DNA of 64,000 nucleotides from Desulfobulbus elongatus DSM 2908 (GCF_000621145.1 NZ_JHZB01000016.1:42585-106584), one strand, 5' to 3'. Numbered from the stretch's first letter, positions 44,577 to 54,775 are shown. Notes: generated by a model from the sequence alone, not told the origin. Made by a program: numbers and translations.

Positions 44577-44930
44577 TCAGATGATGCCCCGTTCGCGGAT
44601 ACGGGCGGCCTTGCCGCGACGCTCCCGCAGGTAGTAAAGACGGGAACGGCGCACCCGGCCAAGGGTCACCGTTTCGATCTTTTCGATCCGCGGCGAATGC
44701 AGGGCAAAGGTCTTCTCCACGCCGACGCCGTGGGAGATTTTCCGGACCGTGAAGGTGGCGTTCATGGTACCGCGCTTGCGCTTGATCACCACGCCCTGAA
44801 ACACCTGGACCCGCTCCTTGTTGCCCTCGATGATCCGGATATGCACCTTGACGGTATCGCCGGGGCGGAACTCGGGAATATCGAAACGCATTTGCTCCAG
44901 ATCGATCTTGTCCAACAGATTCATCGCCAT
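44577..44930 (-). CDS. rplS: 50S ribosomal protein L19
   Basis: 117 residues from ATG 44928-44930 (ATG 44922-44924 also possible). [29 protein letters not shown] and [19 protein letters not shown] are diagnostic for bL19. It sits in the classical rpsP-rimM-trmD-rplS order, here with khpA and a SPOUT methylase gene inserted, and is followed by rnhB. Confidence 0.96.
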   Translation of the reverse strand: MAMNLLDKIDLEQMRFDIPEFRPGDTVKVHIRIIEGNKERVQVFQGVVIKRKRGTMNATFTVRKISHGVGVEKTFALHSPRIEKIETVTLGRVRRSRLYYLRERRGKAARIRERGII

Positions 44931-45047
44931 ATTCGTTGCTTTACGGTCGGACGCACACGTCGCGCCCGCCGAAGGATGCCTCCACACACCCCGTGTCCTG
45001 CTTGTTGCTTATCGCTTACCGCACCGTACGTGCGAGGTTGTCATCGT

Positions 45048-45617
45048 CTACATCAATTCGTCATCGTGCTCGCCGAGCAGCCGATCGAGGATGATCGCCG
45101 CCGCCGACCGGACCGCCAGATGGTTGAAGCCGGTGGCGCCACGCAAGGGCGGCAGCACGCCATCCACCGTTGCGAGCAACTCGGGGCTCAGGCCCCAGGC
45201 GGTGCCGAACAGCAGCAGCACCGGCGTTCCCCGGCGAATTCTGCCCCGCACCTCGGCATATCCCAAGGTGTTGGCCTGCTCCTTGGCGCAGGTGGCGAGC
45301 ACCAGCGGCCGCTCGCCGAATTTCTCCGTGGCCCCGGCCAGGACCTCGGCGTAACTGGCGCACACGGTGACGAGCGCCAGGGCATCGCCCCGGTCCGGAT
45401 TGACGCTGCCGCCGTAGCCCCGGGTCCAGTGGCCGACGATCTGTGCGGCCAACTCCCGCTGTTCCGCAAACGGGGTGATCACCCAGTAGGTGCCGGCCCC
45501 GTAGGTTTTGCCGGCGCGGGCAATGTCGTGCAGGTCGAGGTTGGTCACCGCCGAGCCGATGGTATCGCCATGACGGTTGACCACCGGATAGTGCACCAAC
45601 GCCACATCAACCCGCAT
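45048..45617 (-). CDS. TrmD-linked SPOUT RNA methyltransferase (PF09936 type)
   Basis: 189 residues from ATG 45615-45617, overlapping the end of trmD by 11 bp; the nine codons upstream are not family-like. VALVHYPVVNRHGDTIGSAVTNLDLHDIARAGKTYG at the N-terminus, TPFAEQ, and the C-terminal trefoil-knot segment LLFGTAWGLSPELL and LPPLRGATGFNHLAVRSA with the SAM-binding knot. This family sits beside trmD in many thermophiles and Desulfobacterota; the RNA target is not established to my knowledge. Confidence 0.85.
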   Translation of the reverse strand: MRVDVALVHYPVVNRHGDTIGSAVTNLDLHDIARAGKTYGAGTYWVITPFAEQRELAAQIVGHWTRGYGGSVNPDRGDALALVTVCASYAEVLAGATEKFGERPLVLATCAKEQANTLGYAEVRGRIRRGTPVLLLFGTAWGLSPELLATVDGVLPPLRGATGFNHLAVRSAAAIILDRLLGEHDDELM

Positions 45618-46386
45618 CGCCCTGCACCCGCTCCGCTTTGACAACGGCTTCTATCCGGTCGTAAAGCCCTTCGCGCCGCAATATTTTTTCTTCTACCGGC
45701 GAAAACCGCACCGAAGCCAGCAATTCCGGCCGCCGCGCCAGGGTCAGCCGGACCGATTCGACCAGCCGGTGGCGATCGATGGCGGCATGATCGCCGGAGA
45801 GCAGCACCTCGGGCACCGCCATTTCCTCGAACACCCGCGGCCGCGTGTACTGCGCATGCTTGAGCAGGCCGCGACTGAAGCTGTCGTTGGCGGCCGAATC
45901 CTCGCAGCCGAGCACGCCGGGCAGCAGGCGGCAGACCGCGTCGATCACCACCAGGGCGGCCAGTTCGCCGCCGGTCAGGATATAGTCGCCGATGGACAGC
46001 TCCTCATCGACGTACCGCTCCCGGAAACGCTCGTCCACGCCCTCGTAGCGGCCACAGATCAGAAGCAACTGCTCGTATCCCGCCAGCCGCTCCGCCTGCG
46101 CCTGGCTGAACCGCTCGCCCTTGGGTGACAACAGGATCACCCGGCGGGAGCAGTCGGGCCGAACGGCCGCCCGCACACAGGCGGCCAGCGGTTCCGGTTT
46201 CATCACCATGCCTTCGCCGCCGCCAAAGGGGCGGTCGTCGGTCATGCGATGCCTGTCCAGGGCGTAATCCCGGATATTGTGGATGCCGACCTCAATCTTC
46301 CCCTCGCCCAGGGCCCGGCGCACGATCCCTTCCTGCAGGGGGGAGGAAAAGAAATCGGGAAAAATGGTCAGGATCGAAAAAAGCAC
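45607..46386 (-). CDS. trmD: tRNA (guanine-37-N1)-methyltransferase
   Basis: 259 residues, normal. MLFSILTIFPDFF start, RMTDDRPFGGGEGMVMKPEP, the knot LICGRYEGVDERF and SIGDYILTGGELAALVVIDAV, and YTRPRVFEEMAVPEVLLSGDH. Makes m1G37 to prevent frameshifting. Eighteen bases after rimM. Confidence 0.97.
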   Translation of the reverse strand: MLFSILTIFPDFFSSPLQEGIVRRALGEGKIEVGIHNIRDYALDRHRMTDDRPFGGGEGMVMKPEPLAACVRAAVRPDCSRRVILLSPKGERFSQAQAERLAGYEQLLLICGRYEGVDERFRERYVDEELSIGDYILTGGELAALVVIDAVCRLLPGVLGCEDSAANDSFSRGLLKHAQYTRPRVFEEMAVPEVLLSGDHAAIDRHRLVESVRLTLARRPELLASVRFSPVEEKILRREGLYDRIEAVVKAERVQGDAG

Positions 46387-46403
46387 AAACCGTCCGCCCG
46401 TCT

Positions 46404-46934
46404 TCAGCGGTTCATTTCCAGCAGACCGGGCGGCAGGTCGAGCACGACCTCGTCGTCATCAACGGCGGCAATGAAGGCCCGCACCGCCGGCACAAGGTAT
46501 TCATTCTCGCCCTCCCGGATGACCAGCCGCTCCTGGCCGCCGCCGAGCAGTTCCCTGATGGTGCCGAGCACCCGGCCGTCCACGGTTCGGGCCCGTTTGT
46601 TCATCAGGGTATGCAGATACACTTCGTCGGGCCCGGCCGGCGGCAGGTCCGAGGCCGCCAGCCACAGATGCCAGCCCACCAGTTGCTCGGCCCGGTTGCG
46701 GTCCGTGCATCCGGGTACCTTGAGGATGATCAGTCGCCCGCTGACCCGGGCCCGGACATCCGTACATTCGATGACCTCGCCGTCCGCATCGGCGGCAAGA
46801 TACATTCGCCGGTACCGGCAGAGATTGGCCGGCTGCTCCGTATGCGGACGAATCTTCAATTCGCCCCGGATCCCGTGCGGCCTGACCACCGTGCCGAGCA
46901 GGATGAACGCGCCACTCCGCCCGCCGGTCGGCAC
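46404..46934 (-). CDS. rimM: 16S rRNA processing protein RimM
   Basis: 176 residues. N-terminal barrel GTVVRPHGIRGELKIRPHTE and the C-terminal PRC-barrel (DEVYLHTLMNKRARTVDGRVLGTIRELLGGGQERLVI, LVPAVRAFIAAVDDDEVVLDLPPGLLEM). Aids 30S head maturation by binding uS19. Located between khpA and trmD in one operon. Confidence 0.95.
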   Translation of the reverse strand: MPTGGRSGAFILLGTVVRPHGIRGELKIRPHTEQPANLCRYRRMYLAADADGEVIECTDVRARVSGRLIILKVPGCTDRNRAEQLVGWHLWLAASDLPPAGPDEVYLHTLMNKRARTVDGRVLGTIRELLGGGQERLVIREGENEYLVPAVRAFIAAVDDDEVVLDLPPGLLEMNR

Positions 46935-46939
46935 GGCCG

Positions 46940-47170
46940 CTACTCGACGATTTCCAGCCGGGCGCGCTTGCCGTCCCCGGCCATGGAGGCGGCCAGCACC
47001 GCCCGCATCGCCCTGGCGGTCCGCCCCTGTTTGCCGATCACCTTGCCCAGGTCCTCCTGGGCCACCCGCAATTCGACGGTGACGGTGTCGCCCTCTTCCT
47101 GCAGGTTCACCTCGATCCGATCGGGATGCTCCACCAGCCGACCGGCGATAAACGCCATCAGTTCCTTCAT
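46940..47170 (-). CDS. khpA: KH-domain RNA-binding protein KhpA
   Basis: 76 residues, a single type II KH domain with DLGKVIGKQGRTARAMRAVL carrying the GxxG loop. It binds structured RNA, usually with KhpB/Jag, in division or small-RNA regulation. Start is immediately after the rpsP stop; position between rpsP and rimM is the conserved one. Confidence 0.95.
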   Translation of the reverse strand: MKELMAFIAGRLVEHPDRIEVNLQEEGDTVTVELRVAQEDLGKVIGKQGRTARAMRAVLAASMAGDGKRARLEIVE

Positions 47171-47428
47171 TTATGCTGCGGCAGCCGCACCGGTGCCGAC
47201 CTTTCGGATCAGGCTCTCCACGGTTTCCGTCGGCTTGGCGCCCTTCTTCATCCAGTCGGCCAGCTTCTCATTGTCGATGGTGATGGCAGCCGGGTTCTGC
47301 ATCGGGTCGTAGGTGCCGACGATGTCGAGGAACTTGCCGTCGCGCGGCGCCTCGCTGTCGGCGACGACGATGCGGTAAAACGGTTGTTTCTTCCTGCCCT
47401 TTCTGGTCAAACGAATACGAACTGCCAT
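47171..47428 (-). CDS. rpsP: 30S ribosomal protein S16
   Basis: 85 residues from ATG 47426-47428 with a GGAGG-like site (GGAGGATACC) upstream. MAVRIRLTRKGRKKQPFYRIVVADSEAPRDGKF is the unmistakable uS16 start, here cited as separate blocks VRIRLTRKG and YRIVVADS. Assembly protein of the 30S body; C-terminus has an Ala-rich tail. Confidence 0.97.
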   Translation of the reverse strand: MAVRIRLTRKGRKKQPFYRIVVADSEAPRDGKFLDIVGTYDPMQNPAAITIDNEKLADWMKKGAKPTETVESLIRKVGTGAAAAA

Positions 47429-47500
47429 GGTATCCTCCGGTGGATATCGTCCCGGCGGCACGGACCGCCGGACGTTTTGAAGACGTATAAAGAGTATGTA

Positions 47501-48850
47501 TTACCGCATGAGCCCCTTGGGGAGCTTGCGGCGCTTGCCGCCGCCCATGATGCCCTTGCCTTTCATGTTTTTCATCATTTTCAGCATCATGGCGTAACTT
47601 TTCAGCACCCGGTTCACGTCGGCCACCGCCGTCCCCGACCCCTTGGCGATCCGCAGCCGCCGGCTGGCGTCGATGATTCTGTGGTTGCGGCGCTCCTTCA
47701 GGGTCATGGAGCGGATGATGGCCTCGGTCTTGATCAGTTCTTTCTGGTCGGGCTTGGGCGCGTCCTTGATCTGCTTGAGCTTGTTGATCCCCGGGATCAT
47801 GCCCATGATCTGCTCCAGGCTGCCCATTTTCTTGATCTGCTGGATCTGATCGAGGAAATCCTCCAGGGTGAAGGCATTCTTCTGGATCTTGCGGGCCAGT
47901 TGCTCGGCGTTCTTCTGGTCGACAACCGCCTCCGCCTTCTCGATCAGCGACAGAACGTCGCCCATGCCGAGGATGCGGGAGGCGGCGCGGTCGGGATGGA
48001 AGACCTCTAGGGCCTCGACCGACTCGCCGACGCCGACGAACTTGATCGGCTTGCCGGTGACCTTCTTCACCGACAGGGCCGCGCCGCCGCGGGCATCGCC
48101 CTCCATCTTGGTGAGGATGACGCCGGTGATCTCGAGTTCGCTGTTGAACTTTTCGGCCACGGTGACCGCGTCCTGGCCGGTCATGGCATCGGCGACGAAC
48201 AGCACCTCAGACAGTGGCACCACCCGGCTGATCTCGCGCAACTCGGCCATGAGGGCATCGTCGACGTGGAGCCGGCCGGCGGTGTCGATGATCACCGTGT
48301 CGTAAGGGCCGGCGCTGGCCTCGACAAAGGCCTGGCGGGCGATATCCACCGGCTTCTGCTCGGTGGTGGACCCGAAAACCGGCACGCCGACCTGGCCGCC
48401 CAGGACATGCAACTGCTCGATGGCCGCGGGCCGGTAGACGTCGGCCGGAACCAGCAAGGGCGCGCGGCCTTTTTCCTTGAGCTGCCGCGCCAGCTTGGCG
48501 GCGGTGGTGGTCTTGCCCGAGCCCTGGAGACCGGCGAGCATAATGGTCACCGGCTGCTGGCCATCGAGCTTGAGCGGCTGGGCCTCGCTGCCGAGCAGTT
48601 CGACCAGGTGGTCGTGCACCACCTTGACCACCTGCTGGCCGGGCGAAAGGCTGGTCAGCACTTCCTTGCCGATGGCCTTGGCCGTGACCGCGGCGATGAA
48701 TTCCCTGACAACGCCGAAATTGACATCCGCCTCGAGCAGCGCCGTGCGCACCTCGCCCATGGCCTCCTGAATGTTCTCTTCAGTCAGCCTGCCGTGGCCG
48801 CGCAGTTTCTTGAACGCGCTTTCGAGACGGTCGGTTAGATTCTCAAACAT
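47501..48850 (-). CDS. ffh: Signal recognition particle protein Ffh
   Basis: 449 residues. N domain, GTPase domain with G1 AGLQGSGKTTTAAKLA, VPADVYRPAAIEQL, DTAGRLHVDD and TKMEGDARGGAALS, and the Met-rich M domain ending GIMGGGKRRKLP. Targets nascent membrane proteins with SRP RNA. The common ffh-rpsP-rimM-trmD-rplS order is kept. Confidence 0.97.
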   Translation of the reverse strand: MFENLTDRLESAFKKLRGHGRLTEENIQEAMGEVRTALLEADVNFGVVREFIAAVTAKAIGKEVLTSLSPGQQVVKVVHDHLVELLGSEAQPLKLDGQQPVTIMLAGLQGSGKTTTAAKLARQLKEKGRAPLLVPADVYRPAAIEQLHVLGGQVGVPVFGSTTEQKPVDIARQAFVEASAGPYDTVIIDTAGRLHVDDALMAELREISRVVPLSEVLFVADAMTGQDAVTVAEKFNSELEITGVILTKMEGDARGGAALSVKKVTGKPIKFVGVGESVEALEVFHPDRAASRILGMGDVLSLIEKAEAVVDQKNAEQLARKIQKNAFTLEDFLDQIQQIKKMGSLEQIMGMIPGINKLKQIKDAPKPDQKELIKTEAIIRSMTLKERRNHRIIDASRRLRIAKGSGTAVADVNRVLKSYAMMLKMMKNMKGKGIMGGGKRRKLPKGLMR

Positions 48851-48999
48851 GGCTCTACACGGGATAATGGCGTGGCGGATGACCGTTCAGCAGCCTCGGC
48901 GGGCCGCCCTGCCGGCTCTCTGCACGGAAAATTGGGATACATACCCGACATACCCTCGCTTGTCAAGCAAGAAGGAAACCATGGTGGTCCGGGCGGTTA

Positions 49000-49947
49000 T
49001 CAGCCGGCCACCATCTCGGCCACCCTGGCCAGCCCCTCGGGGGTGTCGGCCTGGACGCAGCTGATGGCGGCGTCTTTCGGCACTATTTTCCGCATCATCC
49101 CGGTGAGGACGTTCTTGGGACCCAACTCGACCATCACCTCGACGCCCTCGGCGATCATCCGCTCGACGATCGGCAGCCAGCGGACCCGGGAGGCGATCTG
49201 TTTGGCCATGATCGCCTTCATCCGGCCGGGATCGCGCTCCTCCTGACCGGTGACGTTGAACAGCACCGGCACCTCGGGCGGCTGGAAGGCGACGTTCGCC
49301 ATGTAGGCGGCAAAATCGTCCACCGCGCCGGCCACCAGCGGGCTGTGGTTGGCGACGCTGACGTTGAGCGGGATGACCTTGCCCCCCTGGGCCGCACAGA
49401 TCGCGCCCACGGCATCGAGCCCGGTGACGTCGCCCGAAAGGACGATCTGGGAGGCGGTATTGTGGTTGGCCACCACCGCCACGCCGGGGCCGCCATACCC
49501 GGCCAGGATCGCCTCGACCCGGTCGATGCCCAGGCCGACCACGGCGCGCATGCCGCCGGGATGCGCCGCCCCTTCCCGCTCCATCAACTGGCCGCGCCTG
49601 GTGACCAGGGCCAGGGTATCCTCCAGGGAAAGCACCCCGGCCCCATGGAGGGCGGAATACTCGCCGAGGCTGTGGCCGGCGAAAAAGGCGGGCGTGAAGC
49701 CGGGCAGCATTTTGAGCAACTGCTGCCAGCAGATCAGGTTGATCGCGGTGAGGGCCGGCTGGAGATAGAGCACCCGGGTGAGGTCCTCCAGAGGCCCCTG
49801 AAAGCACAGGCTGCGGATCGGAAAACCGGAGATGCGCTCGGCCAGAGCCATCAGGGCCACGGCCTCCGGATCCCGCTCGACGAAGGCCTGCCCCATGCCG
49901 ATATATTGGGACCCCTGTCCCGGAAAGAGAATGGCTGTCTTTTTCAT
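49000..49947 (-). CDS. fabD: Malonyl-CoA:ACP transacylase
   Basis: 315 residues. ILFPGQGSQYIGMG start, nucleophile Ser93 in GHSLGEYSAL, the Arg in VTRRGQLME, and catalytic His in VANHSPLVAGA. Loads malonyl groups on ACP for fatty acid synthesis. No other fab gene is adjacent; it sits between lspA and ffh, an unusual site for fabD. Confidence 0.95.
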   Translation of the reverse strand: MKKTAILFPGQGSQYIGMGQAFVERDPEAVALMALAERISGFPIRSLCFQGPLEDLTRVLYLQPALTAINLICWQQLLKMLPGFTPAFFAGHSLGEYSALHGAGVLSLEDTLALVTRRGQLMEREGAAHPGGMRAVVGLGIDRVEAILAGYGGPGVAVVANHNTASQIVLSGDVTGLDAVGAICAAQGGKVIPLNVSVANHSPLVAGAVDDFAAYMANVAFQPPEVPVLFNVTGQEERDPGRMKAIMAKQIASRVRWLPIVERMIAEGVEVMVELGPKNVLTGMMRKIVPKDAAISCVQADTPEGLARVAEMVAG

Positions 49948-49985
49948 GGAAATACGAAACGATCAATTATGGTCTGTTCGCCGGC

Positions 49986-50453
49986 TCACTGCCGGTCGAA
50001 CACAAGATTGTACACGATGAACAGAGTGACGCCGACGGTGATCGCGGAGTCGGCGACGTTGAAGGCCGGCCAGTGCGACTGGCCGAGGTAAAAATCCAGA
50101 AAATCGACCACGAATCCCCACCGGATCCGGTCGATCAGGTTGCCGATGGCCCCGCCCGCGATCAGGGCCAGGGCCGCGGCATACACCCGGCTGCGCCGAC
50201 CGAAGCTGCGCTGGGCTATCCAGATGAACACCAGGGCGACGGAGGCGGCGGCAATGAAGAAAACCTGCCGCCACACCGCCGGCTGGCCGGCGAGCATGCC
50301 GAAAGCGGCGCCGTTGTTGGTCAGGTGGGTCAGGTTGAACAGGCCGGGAATGACCTCCCTGCTCTCATACAGGGCAAAATGGAGTAGAATCCAGGCCTTG
50401 CTCGCCTGATCGATACCCACCACCGCCAGAATGATGGCAAAAAAGAACACCAT
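49986..50453 (-). CDS. lspA: Lipoprotein signal peptidase (signal peptidase II)
   Basis: 155 residues from ATG 50451-50453; longer frame overlaps ileS and is noise. Four membrane helices, NNGAAFGML, and catalytic aspartates in GNLIDRIRWGFVVDFLDF and FNVADSAI. Cleaves the signal peptides of the many lipoproteins encoded here. Ten bases after ileS, the classical ileS-lspA pair. Confidence 0.96.
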   Translation of the reverse strand: MVFFFAIILAVVGIDQASKAWILLHFALYESREVIPGLFNLTHLTNNGAAFGMLAGQPAVWRQVFFIAAASVALVFIWIAQRSFGRRSRVYAAALALIAGGAIGNLIDRIRWGFVVDFLDFYLGQSHWPAFNVADSAITVGVTLFIVYNLVFDRQ

Positions 50454-50463
50454 TGGCCCGGCC

Positions 50464-53271
50464 TCAGCCCGCCAATTGATGGACCACGGCAGCGCAACGG
50501 GCGCAGAGCGCCGGATGTGCCGCATCCTCGCCGACCGTGGGCGAGATGGTCCAGCAACGCTCGCATTTGGCTCCGGGCGCCGACCCGACCGCAATCCCGA
50601 TGCCGGCCAATCCTTCCGCCTCGACAAAGGTCAGGTCGCCGTCTGCCTCGCCCGCCAGACGCAGGCCGGAGACGATGCACAGCTCGCGCAGACGCTCCAG
50701 GCTGTCGGCCACAAATCCCGCCCACTCGCCGTTTGCCCGCACAACCACCTCGGCATCGAGGGCCAGCCCGATGGTCTTGTCCTGGCGCGCCCCTTCCAGC
50801 ACCTTGGTAATGGCGCCGCGCAGGGCGAGCAGACGGTTCCAGCGCTCGTCAAAGACCGCATCTTGCCCGATGTCGTCGGTCCCGGCGAAATCGGCGAAGA
50901 AGATGGAACGCGCCAGCGGGGCGTCCTCCGCCAGTTGGTGCAGATGCTCCCAGGCCTCGGCGGCGGTGAAGCAGAGAATCGGCGCCATCAGCCGCAACAG
51001 TCCGTCGAGAATCCGGTGGATGACCGTCTGCGCGGCGCGGCGCTCCGGACCGTTGGGCAGCGAGCAGTAGAGCCGGTCCTTGAGCACGTCCATGTAGAGG
51101 CTGGAGATGGTGGTGCCGCAGAAATTGTGCAGGCCGTGGTAGACGGCGTGGAACTCGTAGCGCTCGTACGACCGGACGACGCGCTCGCTCAGTTCGGCGA
51201 ACCGGGCCAGGGCCCAGCGGTCGATCTCCTGAAGGTCCGCCGAGGCGACACTGTCCGTGGCCGGGTTGAAGTCGTAGAGGTTGCTCAAGAGAAAACGCAG
51301 GGTGTTGCGCATCTTGCGGTAGGCGTCGGAGACGTGCTTTAAGATTTCGTCCGAAACCTTGACGTCGTCCTGGTAGTTTTCGCTGGCCACCCACAATCGC
51401 AGCACCTCGGCGCCGTACTTGTCGATCACCTCCTGGGGTGCCACCACGTTGCCCACCGATTTGGACATCTTCTTGCCCTGGCCGTCGACCACGTAGCCGT
51501 GGGTGAGCACGCCACGGTAAGGGGCGCTGCCCCTGGTGCCTACGGCGGTGAGCAGGGCGGACTGGAACCAGCCGCGGTGTTGGTCGCTGCCCTCAAGATA
51601 AAGGTCCGCCGGCGCCCGCAGTTCGGGCCGCGCTTCGACCACCGCCGCGTGGCTCACCCCGGAATCGAACCAGACGTCGAGGATGTCCGACTCCTTGGCG
51701 AACTCGCGGCCGCCGCAGTTGCAGGCCACGCCCTCGGGAATGAAATCAACGGCCTCGTGCTTGAACCAGGCATCGGCCCCTTCCTTCAGGAACAACTCGT
51801 CGATCCGGTCGCAGACCGCCTGATTCTTCAGAATCTCGCCGCAGGCGGTGCAGGTGAGCACGGTCACCGGCACGCCCCAGGAACGCTGGCGCGACAGGCA
51901 CCAGTCGGGCCGGGCCTCGACCATGCCGTAAATCCGCTGCTGGCCCCAGGCCGGGGTCCAGGCGACCTCGCCGATCGCGGCCAGGGCCCTGGCGCGCAGG
52001 TCGAGATTGTCCATGGCGATAAACCACTGGGCCGTGGCGCGGTACATCACCGGCTCCTTGCAGCGCCAGCAGTGGGGGTAACTATGCCGGATCGACGATT
52101 CCTTGACCAGGGAACCCTCGGCGGCCATGTCGGCGATGATCCGCCGGTTGACCTGGGGAACCCGCTCGCCCTGATAGCGGCCGGCTTCGGCGGTGTAACA
52201 GCCGGCGTCATCCACCGGCGACAGGATGTCGAGGCCATAACGCAGGCCGGTGAGGTAGTCGTCGGCGCCATGGCCGGGAGCGGTGTGGACGCAGCCGGTG
52301 CCCGCATCGGCGGTGACGTAATCGGCCAGCACCATCAGGGAATCGCGCTCCATGAAGGGATGGCGGCAGCGCTTACCCTCCAGGGCCGCGGCGGAGAAGG
52401 TGGCGATGATACTGTACTGTTCGATGCCGAACTGCTCCATGCAGGAAGCCACCAGTTCCTTGGCCAGAATCCAGGTCTCGTCGCCGACGGCCACCGCCGC
52501 GTACTCGAAGTTGGGATGGAAGGCGATGGCTAGGTTGGCCGGCAGGGTCCAGGGGGTGGTGGTCCAGATGAGCACCGACACCGTGCGGCCGGCCAACTCC
52601 GGCGCCACTGAACCGAGATCGTCGATCACCGGAAACTTGACGTAGACCGAGGGCGAGGTGTGATCGGCGTAGTCGACCTCGGCCTCGGCCAGGGCCGTGC
52701 CGCAGGTGGCGCACCAGTAGACCGGTTTCTTCGAGCGGACCACCGCACCGGAAAGGAGAAACGTGTTGAACTCCCTGGCGATGGTCGCCTCGTAAGGGTA
52801 GTTCATGGTCAGGTAGGGATTGTCCCAGTCGCCGAGGACCCCCAGCCGCTTGAACTGCTCGCGCTGGCTCTTGATCCATTTCTCGGCGTACCTGCGGCAG
52901 GCGGAGCGTTTGCCCAGGGTGGAGATGGTCTGTTTTTTCTCGCCCAGCTCCAAGTCGACATTGTGCTCGATGGGCAGGCCGTGGCAGTCCCAGCCGGGGA
53001 TGTAGGGGGCGTTGAATCCAGCCATCCGCCTGGAGCGGAGAATGATGTCCTTCAAAATCTTGTTCAGGGCATGGCCGATATGGATGTTGCCGTTGGCATA
53101 GGGCGGGCCGTCGTGGAGCACGAACAGCGGCCGGCCGGCGGCTGCTTCCTGAATCTGCCCGTACAGGTTTTCCTTGTCCCAGCGCTTGAGTACCATGGGC
53201 TCGCGCTGGGTGAGGTTGGCCTTCATCTTGAATTTGGTCTGCGGCAGGTTCAGTGTTTCCCTGTAATCCAT
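50464..53271 (-). CDS. ileS: Isoleucyl-tRNA synthetase
   Basis: 935 residues from ATG 53269-53271 with AGGAAC upstream. Class I synthetase: [14 protein letters not shown] (HIGH), the editing domain with [13 protein letters not shown] and [21 protein letters not shown] (KMSKS), and the C-terminal zinc site CERCWTI...CARC. Bacterial type with C-terminal zinc finger. First gene of the long minus-strand run; a good sigma-70-like promoter lies upstream. Confidence 0.97.
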   Translation of the reverse strand: MDYRETLNLPQTKFKMKANLTQREPMVLKRWDKENLYGQIQEAAAGRPLFVLHDGPPYANGNIHIGHALNKILKDIILRSRRMAGFNAPYIPGWDCHGLPIEHNVDLELGEKKQTISTLGKRSACRRYAEKWIKSQREQFKRLGVLGDWDNPYLTMNYPYEATIAREFNTFLLSGAVVRSKKPVYWCATCGTALAEAEVDYADHTSPSVYVKFPVIDDLGSVAPELAGRTVSVLIWTTTPWTLPANLAIAFHPNFEYAAVAVGDETWILAKELVASCMEQFGIEQYSIIATFSAAALEGKRCRHPFMERDSLMVLADYVTADAGTGCVHTAPGHGADDYLTGLRYGLDILSPVDDAGCYTAEAGRYQGERVPQVNRRIIADMAAEGSLVKESSIRHSYPHCWRCKEPVMYRATAQWFIAMDNLDLRARALAAIGEVAWTPAWGQQRIYGMVEARPDWCLSRQRSWGVPVTVLTCTACGEILKNQAVCDRIDELFLKEGADAWFKHEAVDFIPEGVACNCGGREFAKESDILDVWFDSGVSHAAVVEARPELRAPADLYLEGSDQHRGWFQSALLTAVGTRGSAPYRGVLTHGYVVDGQGKKMSKSVGNVVAPQEVIDKYGAEVLRLWVASENYQDDVKVSDEILKHVSDAYRKMRNTLRFLLSNLYDFNPATDSVASADLQEIDRWALARFAELSERVVRSYERYEFHAVYHGLHNFCGTTISSLYMDVLKDRLYCSLPNGPERRAAQTVIHRILDGLLRLMAPILCFTAAEAWEHLHQLAEDAPLARSIFFADFAGTDDIGQDAVFDERWNRLLALRGAITKVLEGARQDKTIGLALDAEVVVRANGEWAGFVADSLERLRELCIVSGLRLAGEADGDLTFVEAEGLAGIGIAVGSAPGAKCERCWTISPTVGEDAAHPALCARCAAVVHQLAG

Positions 53272-53333
53272 GGTTGTTCCTGATCGGGCAAAAGAAAAAT
53301 GGCCGGGAAGCCGGATTGTTTGCAAAGTGAAAG

Positions 53334-53361
53334 ATTGTACCAATCCCGCTTGAGAGTGCAA
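53334..53361 (-). promoter_or_regulatory. Candidate sigma-70 promoter of ileS operon
   Basis: On the minus strand TTGCAC, 16-bp spacer, TACAAT (complement of 53334-53339). The -10 box matches five of six positions. The leader would be about 55 nt. Confidence 0.45.
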
Positions 53362-53574
53362 GGGAAAAGGCGGCCGGGCCGGCGCCTGCCCGGAAGAGGA
53401 GTGGAGGTTTTCAGGGGATTTCGGGACGGCGCGGCCCGCTTTTCAGGAGGGGCAAATCGGGCCGACATCCCTGCTTGTCTTTTTCTGCCGTCGGTGTATT
53501 GTCCGGATATGGCGTCGGGCCGGCAGGAGCGGCGGCCCCGCCCGAATCGATCCTCAACCACCTGGAGTTGCACC

Positions 53575-54105
53575 GTGAATGCCGAGCATACCCCCTCTTT
53601 CTGTGTGATCTGCAACCAGCACGAAACCCCAGCCGGCGCAGCCGAGGAACTGTGCCCCTCCTGCGAAGCCCTTGCCCGCGCCGTGCAGGAACAACCCGAG
53701 GCGGTGCGGCAACTCTGGCTGCGCTATCAGAACGAACCGATCTTCCCCGAGGCGATCCCGCGGACCATCGAAAGCGAGGCCGAACTGCCGGAGGTGCTTG
53801 ACGGCAAACGCTACCGGACCATCGACCGCGATCGCAACAAATGGTACCTTTCGGTGAGCGAGGTCAACGGCAAGCCGGTGGAAATCTTCGCCTCGACCGC
53901 CTTTGACCGCGACCACGAACTCCAGGCCCGCATCGCCAACCTGACCACCATCACCCGGCTGATTTCGCTCCTGCTCCGGCACATCTTCCTCGGCGAACCG
54001 CTCACCTTCGACAAGTGCCTCAAGCAGATCCAGCGCAGCTCCCGCCAGAAAAACGACCTGCCCGACATGCTCTACGGCGTGCTCAACCGTTACAAGACAG
54101 AGTAG
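53575..54105 (+). CDS. Small protein with N-terminal Cys pairs and TSCPD-like C-terminal domain
   Basis: 176 residues from a GTG at 53575 with GGAG 7 nt upstream; the frame is open further 5' but that part is Arg/Gly-rich and would leave no room for an ileS promoter. N-terminus CVICNQHET ... LCPSC looks like a zinc knuckle. From residue 75 on, KWYLSVSEVNGKPVEIFAS, ARIANLTTITRLISLLLRH and DKCLKQIQRSSRQ resemble the TSCPD domain found at the C-terminus of B12-dependent ribonucleotide reductases and as stand-alone proteins. No catalytic residues of a reductase. Possibly a regulator or chaperone of ribonucleotide reductase. Uncertain. Confidence 0.65.
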   Translation: MNAEHTPSFCVICNQHETPAGAAEELCPSCEALARAVQEQPEAVRQLWLRYQNEPIFPEAIPRTIESEAELPEVLDGKRYRTIDRDRNKWYLSVSEVNGKPVEIFASTAFDRDHELQARIANLTTITRLISLLLRHIFLGEPLTFDKCLKQIQRSSRQKNDLPDMLYGVLNRYKTE

Positions 54106-54205
54106 ATTCCGCTAGAAACGGCCAAGACGGGCACGGCGCACGTCGCGGCGCCTGCGCGGGTGTCTGCTCCCCGAGAACCGGGCAGACGGACAACCGCTCC
54201 GTGTC

Positions 54206-54586
54206 CTACACTTTCTCCATGAACTTTTTGGTATCGATGACGAAGCGCTCGTGCCGGCCCCGGCCGATCTCGCCCTTTTCGTCATGGGCCGCCACCTCGA
54301 ACACCAGCCGGCGGCGGTCGACCTCGACCAGGGTCGACTCGCAGGTGACCCGCCTGCCGACCGGCGTGGCCTTGCTGTGAGTGATATCCACCTTGATGCC
54401 TACCGTACCGAACCCTTCGGGTAGATAGGGGAGCACCGAGGTGAGGCAGGTCTTCTCCATCAGGGCGACCATGGCCGGGGTCGCGAACACCTCGACCAAG
54501 CCGCTGCCGTAGCGGGCGGCGGTCGTCTCAGCGGTAACCATCTGTTCTTCCTTGCCCCTGACTCCCGTGGGGATCTGGATCTCCAT
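54206..54586 (-). CDS. FlK-like thioesterase (hotdog fold)
   Basis: 126 residues from ATG 54584-54586 with GGAG 7 nt upstream. Pattern of the fluoroacetyl-CoA-thioesterase-like family: GLVEVFATPAMVALMEKTC, GTVGIKVDITHSKATPVGRRVTCES, LVFEVAAHDEKGEIGRGRHERFVID. The Thr/Glu/His positions expected for FlK catalysis are partly present (Thr in FATP, His in ITHSKATP). Most relatives are general acyl-CoA thioesterases of unknown substrate. Confidence 0.82.
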   Translation of the reverse strand: MEIQIPTGVRGKEEQMVTAETTAARYGSGLVEVFATPAMVALMEKTCLTSVLPYLPEGFGTVGIKVDITHSKATPVGRRVTCESTLVEVDRRRLVFEVAAHDEKGEIGRGRHERFVIDTKKFMEKV

Positions 54587-54775
54587 GCCCGTTCTCCTTG
54601 CCGCTGCGCCCGGCCGTTGCCCTTCGATCGTCCCGACCGGGCCACTGTGGCCTCGGAGGAAAAATCGATAAATATTCGTGAATTTAGGCTTATAACAGCG
54701 AAAAGTCGGCCCGTCAAGGGACAAGCCGCCCGGTTTGGGGCGGTCTTCGGCCGTCTATGGGGAGCGGAACCCGGT

